Below, in pieces: positions 1 through 5,534 of a stretch of DNA of 7,124 nucleotides. The stretch covers positions 1 through 7,124 of the forward strand of contig DFDG01000091.1 of the NCBI GenBank assembly GCA_002367815.1, in the 5' to 3' direction. The notes under the pieces were generated by a model, which was given only the letters and a program-made list of their open reading frames with translations, searched no databases and was not told the origin of the DNA. Positions within the stretch are counted from its first letter, which is position 1. Each line of letters begins with the position of its first letter. Both the position numbers and the translations under genes were made by a program. Source of the stretch: Opitutaceae bacterium UBA3033 (GTDB lineage: Bacteria > Verrucomicrobiota > Verrucomicrobiia > Opitutales > Opitutaceae).

Positions 1-765
1 CTTGGGTTGCCACGCATTCATTAATGAAAAAGCCCCCACGGTGCATAATACCGTCAGCACCAACGTTAGGGTGAACCACGGCAGCGAGGTCCACGGCAAA
101 GCCAAAGTGGCCATATCCGGCGCCGCACCGCCGGCCAGCCCGCTGAAAATCAATGCCTGCACGGAAAACATGACCAGGGTAATTTTCCCGGCCCGGTTGC
201 CCGCGAAGCGGGCCCAGCCCAGACTAAGAATCTGCCCCATGTAAAAGAAAGACGCCAACAACGTCTCGGCCTCGCCCCGACCAAAGGTGAAACTCTGCCA
301 GTCGAAGCGACCGATCATCGCCACCCCAACTGTCACAAATCCACAACTCACCCAGACCCTGGCCCCGGGATTTCGCCGGTGATACAGCGCCAGTCCGACC
401 GGAATCATAATCGCATATAACTGCGACAGGAATGCCGAGGTCGACGCCGCGATGAACTGCAGCCCGTCGTTTTGCAACAGCATGCCGGCGGCGGAAAACA
501 ACCCCAGTATCATCCCTTGCCACAATTCCGGCCGAGTAAATCGCCAGCAGTTCCGCCCCTGCAAGAAAGCCAGAATAAGTGCCGCCAACACGAAGCGCGG
601 CGCCACGGTATAGAAAGTTGAAAACCAGGTGCCGGCGGTGGGCACTATCTGCGCATGCAGCAACGCCAAGGCTTTGACCAAGGGAAAGCTCACCCCCCAA
701 AGCAGGTTCGTCAGCAGCAGCATGATGATGGCTTTGATGTGCAGGTTACTTGGCGTTGCGGTCAT
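1..765 (-). CDS. EamA/DMT-family membrane transporter, C-terminus cut by window edge
   Basis: The reading frame is open from an ATG at 765-763 to base 1 (255 codons) with no stop, so the gene continues past the left edge. A typical member has about 290-300 residues, so roughly 40 are missing. The protein is strongly hydrophobic with a short polar N-terminus. The EamA hallmark LLWGVSFPLVKAL is at residues 21-33, PRFVLAALILAF at 56-67, and an LQNDGLQF...STSAFL stretch at 98-113 before a Pro-containing helix. The first EamA repeat covers about 11-152; the second starts near 165 and is incomplete. Helices fall near 12-29, 52-69, 84-98, 106-128, 138-151, 166-182, 194-211 and 228-246. Family members export or take up small metabolites across the inner membrane; the substrate cannot be read from sequence. 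A later in-frame ATG at 723 would cut into the first helix, so 765 is preferred. Only a weak AGGG precedes it. It is divergent from the phosphotransferase gene. Confidence 0.88.
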   Translation of the reverse strand, partial: MTATPSNLHIKAIIMLLLTNLLWGVSFPLVKALALLHAQIVPTAGTWFSTFYTVAPRFVLAALILAFLQGRNCWRFTRPELWQGMILGLFSAAGMLLQNDGLQFIAASTSAFLSQLYAIMIPVGLALYHRRNPGARVWVSCGFVTVGVAMIGRFDWQSFTFGRGEAETLLASFFYMGQILSLGWARFAGNRAGKITLVMFSVQALIFSGLAGGAAPDMATLALPWTSLPWFTLTLVLTVLCTVGAFSLMNAWQPK

Positions 766-894
766 GGCGAACCCTGCAGCGTGAGTAGTGCACAAGACCT
801 CGCAAGCGAATTGGCTGCCTGCACTCGGTGTCGGGTAAATTTGAATCATCACTGCCTCGACAACCCTATCCGCCTCCACCACTTGTTGTCCTGC
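766..894. other. Divergent intergenic region
   Basis: These 129 bases separate the starts of the transporter (minus strand) and the polyphosphate phosphotransferase (plus strand), so promoters for both should lie here. I see no consensus promoter on either strand. The best plus-strand candidate is TTGGCT at 811-816 followed by the A/T-rich TAAATT at 836-841, but the spacing of 19 is long and both boxes match only four of six bases. There is no clear operator palindrome or hairpin. Neither gene has a strong Shine-Dalgarno sequence. Confidence 0.4.
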
Positions 895-2388
895 ATGGCG
901 AAATCGACTGCGAAAAAGACCAAGCTATCAAAAAAGGAATACGAGTCTCGTGTGCCTCGGTTGCGGGAACAGTTGATCGAGCTGCAGGTGCAACTCAAAT
1001 CAGCCAACTTTCCCGTGTTGCTCGTCATCGCCGGCGTGGAGGCCACCGGCAAAGGGGAAGTAATCAATACCCTGAATGGTTGGATGGATCCTCGGGGGCT
1101 GGAGGTATTTGCCTTCCATCCTCCGACGGATGAAGAACGCGAGCGACCGGCCATGTGGCGCTACTGGCGTTGCCTGACTCCCCGTGGACGGCTCGGAGTC
1201 TATACCGGTTCATGGTATACCGAAGCCTTGCGCGAGGCCTCGATCCCGCGATCAGATCCGAAAAAATTCCAACAGGCCATGAAGCGCATCGAACATTTTG
1301 AACACCTGCTGGTGGCTGATGGTGCCCTCGTGGTGAAATGTTGGCTGCACCTCTCCAAAGCGGAGCAAGGAGCTCGGATAAAAAAGCTTTCGGGAAATCC
1401 GCGCACGGCTTGGCGAGTTTCGCAAAGCGATTGGCAAAGCCATCGGGCCTATTCCCGCATCAATGGACTGGGCCGAACTTTGCGACGGACCACCAATCGC
1501 ACCGGCGCACGTTGGAACTTGATTAATGCGGCCGACGAACGGGCCAGAAATATTGCCGTAAGCGAAACCCTGTTGCAGGCCTTCAACGGGCACGCGCAAA
1601 AATTAAAACAGCAGCCCCGGCCTCAAAGAAGCAAAGCCATAACCCCCGTGAAACCGGCGGGATTGAAAAAACTGGCCGCCCTGCCATTGGACCAGCATCT
1701 CTCCGCTTCGGCCTACGAAATCAAACGCGACAAATGGCTGGGCAAATTAAATGAGCTGGTGCGGCGGGCGGAACAACAACGTCAATCCATCGTGTTTGTT
1801 TTTGAAGGGTGGGACGCGGCCGGCAAAGGCGGTGCCATCCGGCGACTGACCAGCGCCATCGATGCCCGCGATTGCCGGGTTATTCCAGTCGCCAAACCCA
1901 CCGACGAGGAAAGGGCCTACCATTATTTATGGCGATTCTGGCGCCATGTTCCGCGGGATGGCATGGTCACAATCTATGACCGCTCCTGGTATGGCCGCGT
2001 GCTGGTCGAACGCCTCGAGGGGTTTGCGAGTGACGGGGAGTGGCGGCGGGCCTACACGGAGCTCAATGATTTTGAGCAGCAATTGACCGACCATGGCACC
2101 ATCGTCGTGAAATTCTGGCTGCAAATCAGCAAAGCTGAGCAACTGCGCCGTTTTCACCATCGCGAGGAAACCGAATATAAAAAGCACAAGATCAACGAAG
2201 AGGACTGGCGCAACCGGCGCAAATGGCACCAATACGAAATTGCCGTGGGCGATATGCTGATGCTGACCGGTCGACCCCAAGCCCCATGGCATTTGATCTC
2301 GGCCGAGAATAAGCGCTACGCGCGGCTGCAGGTATTAAAACTTTCCTGCCACCAGATCGAAACCGCTTTAGCCGAAGCCCAAATTTAG
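895..2388 (+). CDS. pap: Polyphosphate:AMP phosphotransferase, two-domain PPK2 family
   Basis: A 497-residue protein with two tandem PPK2 domains, the architecture of class II polyphosphate:AMP phosphotransferases (about 475-500 residues), which move phosphate from polyphosphate to AMP to give ADP in the cytoplasm. Domain 1 (about 15-235) has a P-loop GVEATGKGE at 47-55, TDEERERP at 78-85 and the lid-region YTGSWY at 103-108. Domain 2 (about 268-490) has FEGWDAAGKGG at 303-313 (Lys311), TDEERAYHYLWRFWR at 336-350 and the full YDRSWYGRVLVER at 361-373. The Asp and Arg of YDRSWY are replaced in domain 1, so domain 2 is probably the catalytic one, as is usual in this family. A basic, Pro-rich linker (about 236-256) joins the domains. 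The ATG at 895 is preferred. The frame is open back to 655, but those 80 codons overlap the divergent transporter and show no PPK2 similarity. The stop overlaps the convergent kinase stop, with no terminator between. Confidence 0.93.
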   Translation: MAKSTAKKTKLSKKEYESRVPRLREQLIELQVQLKSANFPVLLVIAGVEATGKGEVINTLNGWMDPRGLEVFAFHPPTDEERERPAMWRYWRCLTPRGRLGVYTGSWYTEALREASIPRSDPKKFQQAMKRIEHFEHLLVADGALVVKCWLHLSKAEQGARIKKLSGNPRTAWRVSQSDWQSHRAYSRINGLGRTLRRTTNRTGARWNLINAADERARNIAVSETLLQAFNGHAQKLKQQPRPQRSKAITPVKPAGLKKLAALPLDQHLSASAYEIKRDKWLGKLNELVRRAEQQRQSIVFVFEGWDAAGKGGAIRRLTSAIDARDCRVIPVAKPTDEERAYHYLWRFWRHVPRDGMVTIYDRSWYGRVLVERLEGFASDGEWRRAYTELNDFEQQLTDHGTIVVKFWLQISKAEQLRRFHHREETEYKKHKINEEDWRNRRKWHQYEIAVGDMLMLTGRPQAPWHLISAENKRYARLQVLKLSCHQIETALAEAQI

Positions 2389-2798
2389 GTTTTATCCGCG
2401 GAGTGCTTGAAGGCGACGAACCGGCGCAGCAACGCATCCAAGTCCGACAATCGGATCGGTTTCAAAAGATAATCGTTGGCCCCGGCGGCCAGCACCCGCT
2501 CTTTTTGTTCGGCCCGCGCATCGGCCGTCAGTGCCGTGATCCAGACATGGCGCATTTTTTCACCCGCATCCCCGGCCCGGATATGATTGATGGCGGTGTG
2601 ACCGTCCATTTCCGGCATGTGTAAATCAATCCGCACGATGTGAAAATCTCGGCGCGAAAGTTCCTCCAACGCGACTTTTCCGTTCTCCGCCACCGTCCAA
2701 TGGCAGCCCAGAAAACCCAAAACTTTTTGCATGATCCGCTGGTCGACGGGATTGTCCTCGACCAACAAAATCTCTAGGTCGAAGGCATTGACCGGCAC
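2385..2798 (-). CDS. Kinase fragment 4: C-terminal receiver domain
   Basis: A near-complete CheY-like receiver of 137 codons. Visible features are the acidic pocket LLVEDNP (11-17, Glu14/Asp15), phosphoacceptor Asp58 in RIDLHMPEMDG (56-66; codon 2627-2625), ALTA (89-92) and Lys113 in LLKPIRL. It is the natural last domain of the upstream hybrid kinase but sits in a different frame. Before the GTG at 2798 the same frame reads STAKFLS back to a stop near 2870, like an inter-domain linker, so the GTG is probably an internal Val and not an evolved start. Translation as a separate response regulator from GTG is possible but has no ribosome-binding site. Arg56 lies in beta-strand 3, where a buried hydrophobic residue is usual; this may destabilise the fold and fits relaxed selection. 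The TAA stop overlaps the TAG of the convergent phosphotransferase gene. Confidence 0.6.
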   Translation of the reverse strand: MPVNAFDLEILLVEDNPVDQRIMQKVLGFLGCHWTVAENGKVALEELSRRDFHIVRIDLHMPEMDGHTAINHIRAGDAGEKMRHVWITALTADARAEQKERVLAAGANDYLLKPIRLSDLDALLRRFVAFKHSADKT

Positions 2799-3358
2799 TG
2801 ATAGGAATTTTGCCGTGCTACCACGGAAGGATTGGCCAAGGCGGATCGCAGTGCTTCGTGATGGGCCGGTTTATTGACCAGTAAACGAAAATGTGGCCAC
2901 AGAGCCGAGCGGCAGTCCGGAGTCAAACCAAGTGGCACTAAGGCGATCAGTTTTTTGCGGGGAAGATTGGGTCGGGTTTCGGGATGATCGATGAGTTCCT
3001 TGGCGGAGGCTTCGGTCAAATTGACCACCGCGGCATCCCATGAAAGCCCGGATAATTCATCCGGAGTGCAAGTAACGACGGTGGCACCCCAGCGTTCACC
3101 CAAGCGAGCGAGTTCCTGACGCAGCGTGCTCGGTTGGGCGGCAATCGCCAATCGCACACCCGCAACATTATGCGGTTGGATCATGGGCGAAGAAGCACTG
3201 CTCCGCGCTCTTTCCGCTTGGATGGTGAAAGTAAAGGTGGATCCCGTGCCCACCTGGCTATCGACATTGATGGAGCCTCCCATGAGTTGAACCAGATTTC
3301 TGCTGATCGCGAGGCCAAGGCCTGCCCCACTGAACCGACGGGTGATGGTATCCTCCAA
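2774..3358 (-). CDS. Kinase fragment 3: HATPase_c C-terminus and pseudo-receiver
   Basis: This segment of 194 codons is in the same frame as fragments 1 and 2. The frame is open from just after the TGA at 3422, where codons 3421 onward encode KDTGIGID (G1 box) and LFRPFSQLED (F box). It carries the G2 box FSGAGLGLAIS at 9-19 and G3 GTGSTFTF at 37-44. Residues about 66-175 resemble a receiver that cannot be phosphorylated: the acidic pair is absent, the beta-3 position reads AAVVNLTEA (Asn113 for Asp, no MP), but the beta-5 Lys163 in VNKPAHHEAL remains. Such degenerate receivers occur in hybrid kinases, so this loss probably predates the frame damage. From about residue 177 (ANPSVVARQNS) the sequence reads out of frame into a TAG at 2776-2774, while receiver coding continues in another frame. 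The ATG at 3358 is internal to the catalytic domain and is not a credible native start. Confidence 0.5.
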   Translation of the reverse strand: MEDTITRRFSGAGLGLAISRNLVQLMGGSINVDSQVGTGSTFTFTIQAERARSSASSPMIQPHNVAGVRLAIAAQPSTLRQELARLGERWGATVVTCTPDELSGLSWDAAVVNLTEASAKELIDHPETRPNLPRKKLIALVPLGLTPDCRSALWPHFRLLVNKPAHHEALRSALANPSVVARQNSYQCRSMPST

Positions 3359-3421
3359 TTGGCTGAAAGGGCGGAATAGTTTTCCATATTTGACTGGGTC
3401 TATGCCGATGCCGGTATCCTT

Positions 3422-3889
3422 TCACCACAAACTGCAGCTCCCATTTTCACTCAACGGTTCCTCCGTCTTTTCAATCAGCTTACCGGAAGGCGTGATCATC
3501 ACTTCGCCGATTTCGGTAAATTTCACGGCATTGCCGACGAGGTTCAGCAGGATCTGCCTGAGCCGGCCGGGGTCAATCAGAACAAACTCCGGCACCGAGT
3601 CTTCAACCCAGTAAAGCAACTCCAGATTCTTTTCACTCGCCGGCGTCGCCATGATATCGAATGCATCCTCAATGCATTCCCGCGGATCGCAGGTTAACAA
3701 TTCAAGTTTCAGTTTACCGGTTTCAATTCGCGCAGCATCAAGAATGTCGTTGGTCAGTTGGATCAGGTACTCGCCGCTCGAACGGATGGTCCGCATGTAT
3801 GCTTCCTGCGCAGAATTCAGGGGGGTCTCGAGCAGCAGGTTCGTGAATCCGACAATCTCATTCAGCGGTGTGCGCACCTCATGGCTCAT
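3422..3889 (-). CDS. Kinase fragment 2: HisKA and N-terminal HATPase_c
   Basis: This is the middle of the broken kinase, in the same frame as fragment 1 and directly after its TGA. It begins at the H-box MSHEVRTPLN (residues 1-10), with phosphoacceptor His3 at 3883-3881, and includes the dimerisation helices (about 1-65). The ATP-binding domain follows, with the N-box LRQILLNLVGNAVKFT at 110-125. The residue after LN in the H-box is Glu, where Gly, Ala or Ser is commoner. The last five residues (SCSLW) are a shifted reading of ELQFVV: a missing G near 3440-3442 moves the sequence out of frame until an extra G near 3418-3419 restores it, and TGA at 3424-3422 lies in between. The ATG at 3889 is the conserved Met of MSHE rather than an evolved start, and no ribosome-binding site is evident, so independent translation is doubtful. 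Confidence 0.55.
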   Translation of the reverse strand: MSHEVRTPLNEIVGFTNLLLETPLNSAQEAYMRTIRSSGEYLIQLTNDILDAARIETGKLKLELLTCDPRECIEDAFDIMATPASEKNLELLYWVEDSVPEFVLIDPGRLRQILLNLVGNAVKFTEIGEVMITPSGKLIEKTEEPLSENGSCSLW

Positions 3890-3913
3890 GGTCGCCAGAA
3901 ACTGACTCTTGGC

Positions 3914-4978
3914 TCAATCACCCGCTTCGGCGTGTTCCTTGGCCTCCAACAGAATCAGCTCGTTGCGCCTCACCTCGCTCAAGTCCTGATAAATCGCGAC
4001 AAAACAAGTGACTTGATTCTGTCGATTGCGCACCGCTGTGATCGTGCCTCGCACGGGGAATGTGGTGCCGTCCTTGCGCTTGTTAGTCCACTCACCGGTC
4101 CAATTGCGCCGACCGTTGAAAATCGCGGTTATTTCCATGGCCGTCTCCAACCGCATAGACTCACGAAGGTAGTCCCCCCAGGACCGGCCAATCAAATCGC
4201 GACGCGTTAATCCCGCCTGCTGGCAAAAACCAGAGTTGGCATATTCAATGCGACCCTTCAGATCCACAATCATGAGTGCCATATGGCTTTGTTTAATGGC
4301 CTCGGAAAGATTGCGGATCACTTCGTTCTGTTCGCGTTCCCGGCGGGAAAATACATAACCAACCAAAAACAGGCCGAACAAAACCCAGACGTAGCAAGCC
4401 GCCTTGCCCGTCGCCAACCAAACTTCCCATTCCCAATTGCTGGCTGCGATATCGATGCCCAGGACATCACGCACCCGACCCTCGGCATCATGAGCCACCA
4501 CCTCATAGCCAGTGACCCAAGTGCCAAAACCATCCTCGATCGGACCTTCGGTGGCTGGCACCCCATTGGCTAATATTGCCTGCAATCCGGGCGAAGTGTC
4601 AGCCTCGGCATAAACTTCCCCGGGCAGGGAAATATTGGGTGATTCAGTTGGTTCTGAATCAGCTAGAAAAATCACCTTTTTCGAATCAGGCAGCGTGCGA
4701 AAAACATAAACAAACCGCACCCGGACATCCGCTCCGCGATAACGGGTGAGGCGGGCCTTGAGGGCGATGTAGGCGGGACTGCCCAGGTCCGCATCGCTGC
4801 CGCTCAATTGAGCGGTGTCTGATTCTCCTACGGCGGCGGCGGCTCGTTGGGCATCCAATTTAAGGTCATTTAACAACTCATCGTGAGTTTGCGCATAACC
4901 CCATCGTCCAGCCAGCAGGCCGGCGCATAAAATTGCGCAAGACATGAGCAGCAGGCGGTGTCTAAAAAATACGGGCAA
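3914..4978 (-). CDS. Kinase fragment 1: TM-Cache-like sensor-TM-PAS
   Basis: This open segment of 354 codons is the sensing half of the broken hybrid kinase. Residues 9-24 are a membrane anchor after a basic RHR. About 30-188 is an extracytoplasmic sensor of Cache/PDC type, with FVYVFRTLPDSKKVIFLADS (89-108), TEGPIEDGFGTWVTGY (143-158) and DVLGIDIAASNW (171-182). TM2 is about 193-210. A PAS domain spans about 224-335 (IVDLKGRIEYANSGFC at 237-252, RKDGTTFPVRGTI at 301-313), followed by the coiled linker into HisKA. The frame ends at a premature TGA (3916-3914) eight codons before MSHEV. The start is uncertain. TTG at 4978 gives a sensible N-terminus; ATG at 4945 starts inside the anchor. ATG at 4982 would fit if the following T6 run had one T fewer. 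Alone the product could sense but not signal by phosphotransfer. The ligand is unknown. Confidence 0.6.
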   Translation of the reverse strand: MPVFFRHRLLLMSCAILCAGLLAGRWGYAQTHDELLNDLKLDAQRAAAAVGESDTAQLSGSDADLGSPAYIALKARLTRYRGADVRVRFVYVFRTLPDSKKVIFLADSEPTESPNISLPGEVYAEADTSPGLQAILANGVPATEGPIEDGFGTWVTGYEVVAHDAEGRVRDVLGIDIAASNWEWEVWLATGKAACYVWVLFGLFLVGYVFSRREREQNEVIRNLSEAIKQSHMALMIVDLKGRIEYANSGFCQQAGLTRRDLIGRSWGDYLRESMRLETAMEITAIFNGRRNWTGEWTNKRKDGTTFPVRGTITAVRNRQNQVTCFVAIYQDLSEVRRNELILLEAKEHAEAGD

Positions 4979-5057
4979 TCATGCAACCGAACAGGGCTAC
5001 GGAAGAAAATCCGAACCAACTACCTCACGCAATCATGAACACGGTTCGACCGGGCAC

Positions 5058-5087
5058 AAAAAAACCGCCGCGTTTTAGGCGGCGGTT
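5058..5087 (-). terminator. Rho-independent terminator of the SWIB gene
   Basis: Read on the minus strand, a perfect 9-bp stem AACCGCCGC / GCGGCGGTT (5087-5079 and 5071-5063) encloses the 7-base loop CTAAAAC and runs into seven T (5064-5058). It starts 20 bases after the SWIB stop. The G+C-rich stem plus U-tract is a textbook intrinsic terminator. It also insulates the kinase gene downstream, which would then need its own promoter in 4979-5057; I see no good one there. Confidence 0.92.
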
Positions 5088-5107
5088 GATTAATAAAAAT
5101 ACCGTGC

Positions 5108-5377
5108 TTAAGAAACGTGCCCGGAAACGAGCTTGGTCATCTCGAACATGCTGACTTTGGCTTTGCCATTGAAGACAGCCTTCAGCTTGTCGTCTGCATT
5201 GATCTGGGTTCGCACCTTAGCATCCTGCAGTTTGTTCTTCTTGATGTAGACCCAGAGTTTCTTGGTAAGCTCCGTGCGAGGGAGGGGGGTCGAACCGACG
5301 ACAGCAGCTAGCTTGGCGTCTGGTGTGACCGGTTTCATAAACGCGGCGTTAGGTTTGCGAGCAGTTTTTTTAGCCAT
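5108..5377 (-). CDS. SWIB/MDM2-domain protein
   Basis: A small basic protein of 89 residues. A Lys/Arg-rich N-terminal tail (MAKKTARKP, 1-9) precedes a single SWIB domain at about 15-87. The domain shows the typical PVTPDAKLAAVVG opening (16-28), PLPRTELTKKLWVYIKKNKLQ (31-51), INADDKLKAVF (59-69) and a final MFEMTKLVSGHV (77-88). The SWIB/MDM2 fold in eukaryotes is a protein-interaction module of chromatin-remodelling complexes and MDM2. Free-standing versions of this size are typical of Chlamydiae, Verrucomicrobia and some other bacteria, where a role in chromatin or nucleoid biology has been suggested but is not established. The basic tail is compatible with binding nucleic acid; that is inference. 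The ATG at 5377 starts the conserved protein. The leader is A/T-rich (an A7 run on the mRNA strand) with no Shine-Dalgarno motif. A strong terminator follows, so it is probably monocistronic. Confidence 0.93.
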   Translation of the reverse strand: MAKKTARKPNAAFMKPVTPDAKLAAVVGSTPLPRTELTKKLWVYIKKNKLQDAKVRTQINADDKLKAVFNGKAKVSMFEMTKLVSGHVS

Positions 5378-5454
5378 AGTAATTTTTTTGTTAGGGTGCT
5401 TTTCAACGAGACCAACGTATTTATAGAGGGAGAACCTGCTGTTTGCCTAGGAGA

Positions 5455-5483
5455 ATTTTAAAAAACGTTACGGTTATTTCGAA
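5455..5483 (-). promoter_or_regulatory. Candidate promoter for the SWIB gene
   Basis: On the minus strand TTCGAA (5483-5478) is followed after 17 bases by TAAAAT (5460-5455), which matches five of six bases of a sigma-70 -10 box; the -35 match is only three of six. A second A/T-rich box TATAAA (5425-5420) lies nearer the gene without a recognisable -35. Either would give a leader of some 40-75 bases. This is pattern matching only. Confidence 0.3.
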
Positions 5484-5504
5484 TCGATCCAACATCGGTC
5501 GGGT

Positions 5505-5534
5505 GAAAAATAGCCCTAGTTTCCCCTATTTTTC
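5505..5534 (-). terminator. Hairpin spanning the ABC transporter stop, possible terminator
   Basis: A perfect 9-bp inverted repeat, GAAAAATAG (5534-5526 on the minus strand) and CTATTTTTC (5513-5505), surrounds a 12-base loop. The TAG in the first arm is the stop codon of the ABC gene. The T5 run lies inside the second arm rather than after it, and the stem has only two G-C pairs, so it would be a weak or bidirectional terminator at best. No better terminator lies between the ABC and SWIB genes. Confidence 0.4.

Larger units (their letters stand above)
2385..4978 (-). pseudogene. Membrane-bound hybrid histidine kinase, broken by a nonsense codon and frameshifts
   Basis: Read 4978 to 2385, this is one hybrid sensor kinase: TM1, Cache-like extracytoplasmic sensor, TM2, PAS, HisKA, HATPase_c, pseudo-receiver, receiver. 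An intact version would be about 865 residues. Three interruptions are visible. (a) An in-frame TGA at 3916-3914 sits in AEAGD*AKSQFLATMSHEV, where an Arg (CGA) is expected; the same frame continues after it. (b) At 3442-3419 one G appears missing from GGG and one G appears extra after AAA. The 24 bases between read as ELQFVVK in the shifted frame and hit TGA (3424-3422) in the main one; restoring both gives ENGELQFVVKDTGIGID. (c) A net one-base loss between about 2850 and 2805 puts the last receiver in another frame. The kinase H, N, G1, F and G2 boxes are all recognisable, so decay is recent or partly artefactual. Because neighbouring genes are intact, I favour a true pseudogene. Fragments are listed separately. 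Confidence 0.82.

Noticed and set aside
224..700. 158-codon minus-strand open frame
   Set aside because: It is a shadow of the DMT transporter gene. The frame starting at 765 encodes a coherent EamA protein, while this one gives a low-complexity non-membrane sequence.
655..894. 80-codon N-terminal extension of the phosphotransferase frame
   Set aside because: It overlaps the start of the divergent DMT transporter, has no PPK2 similarity and a composition unlike the rest. The ATG at 895 gives the normal family length.
2805..2850. Programmed -1 ribosomal frameshift fusing pseudo-receiver and receiver
   Set aside because: The only run, AAAA at the CAA AAT codons, does not form an in-phase X XXY YYZ heptamer, and no obvious downstream stimulatory hairpin is seen. 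Programmed shifting would also not explain the other lesions in the gene.
3422..3916. Reassignment of TGA as a sense codon in this organism
   Set aside because: Both in-frame TGAs are in the kinase, and the visible intact genes end in TAA or TAG, so the idea was considered. But the TGA at 3422-3424 is better explained by paired indels that restore canonical sequence, and the shift near 2805-2850 cannot be explained by recoding at all.
4975..5037. 9-bp direct repeat GCAATCATG at 4975-4983 and 5029-5037
   Set aside because: It is short, two copies only, with no flanking symmetry or second element. It is likely chance, although it lies in the kinase upstream region.
5420..5425. TATAAA as the main promoter -10 of the SWIB gene
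   Set aside because: No -35-like hexamer occurs 16-18 bases upstream. It is kept only as a secondary possibility in the promoter entry.
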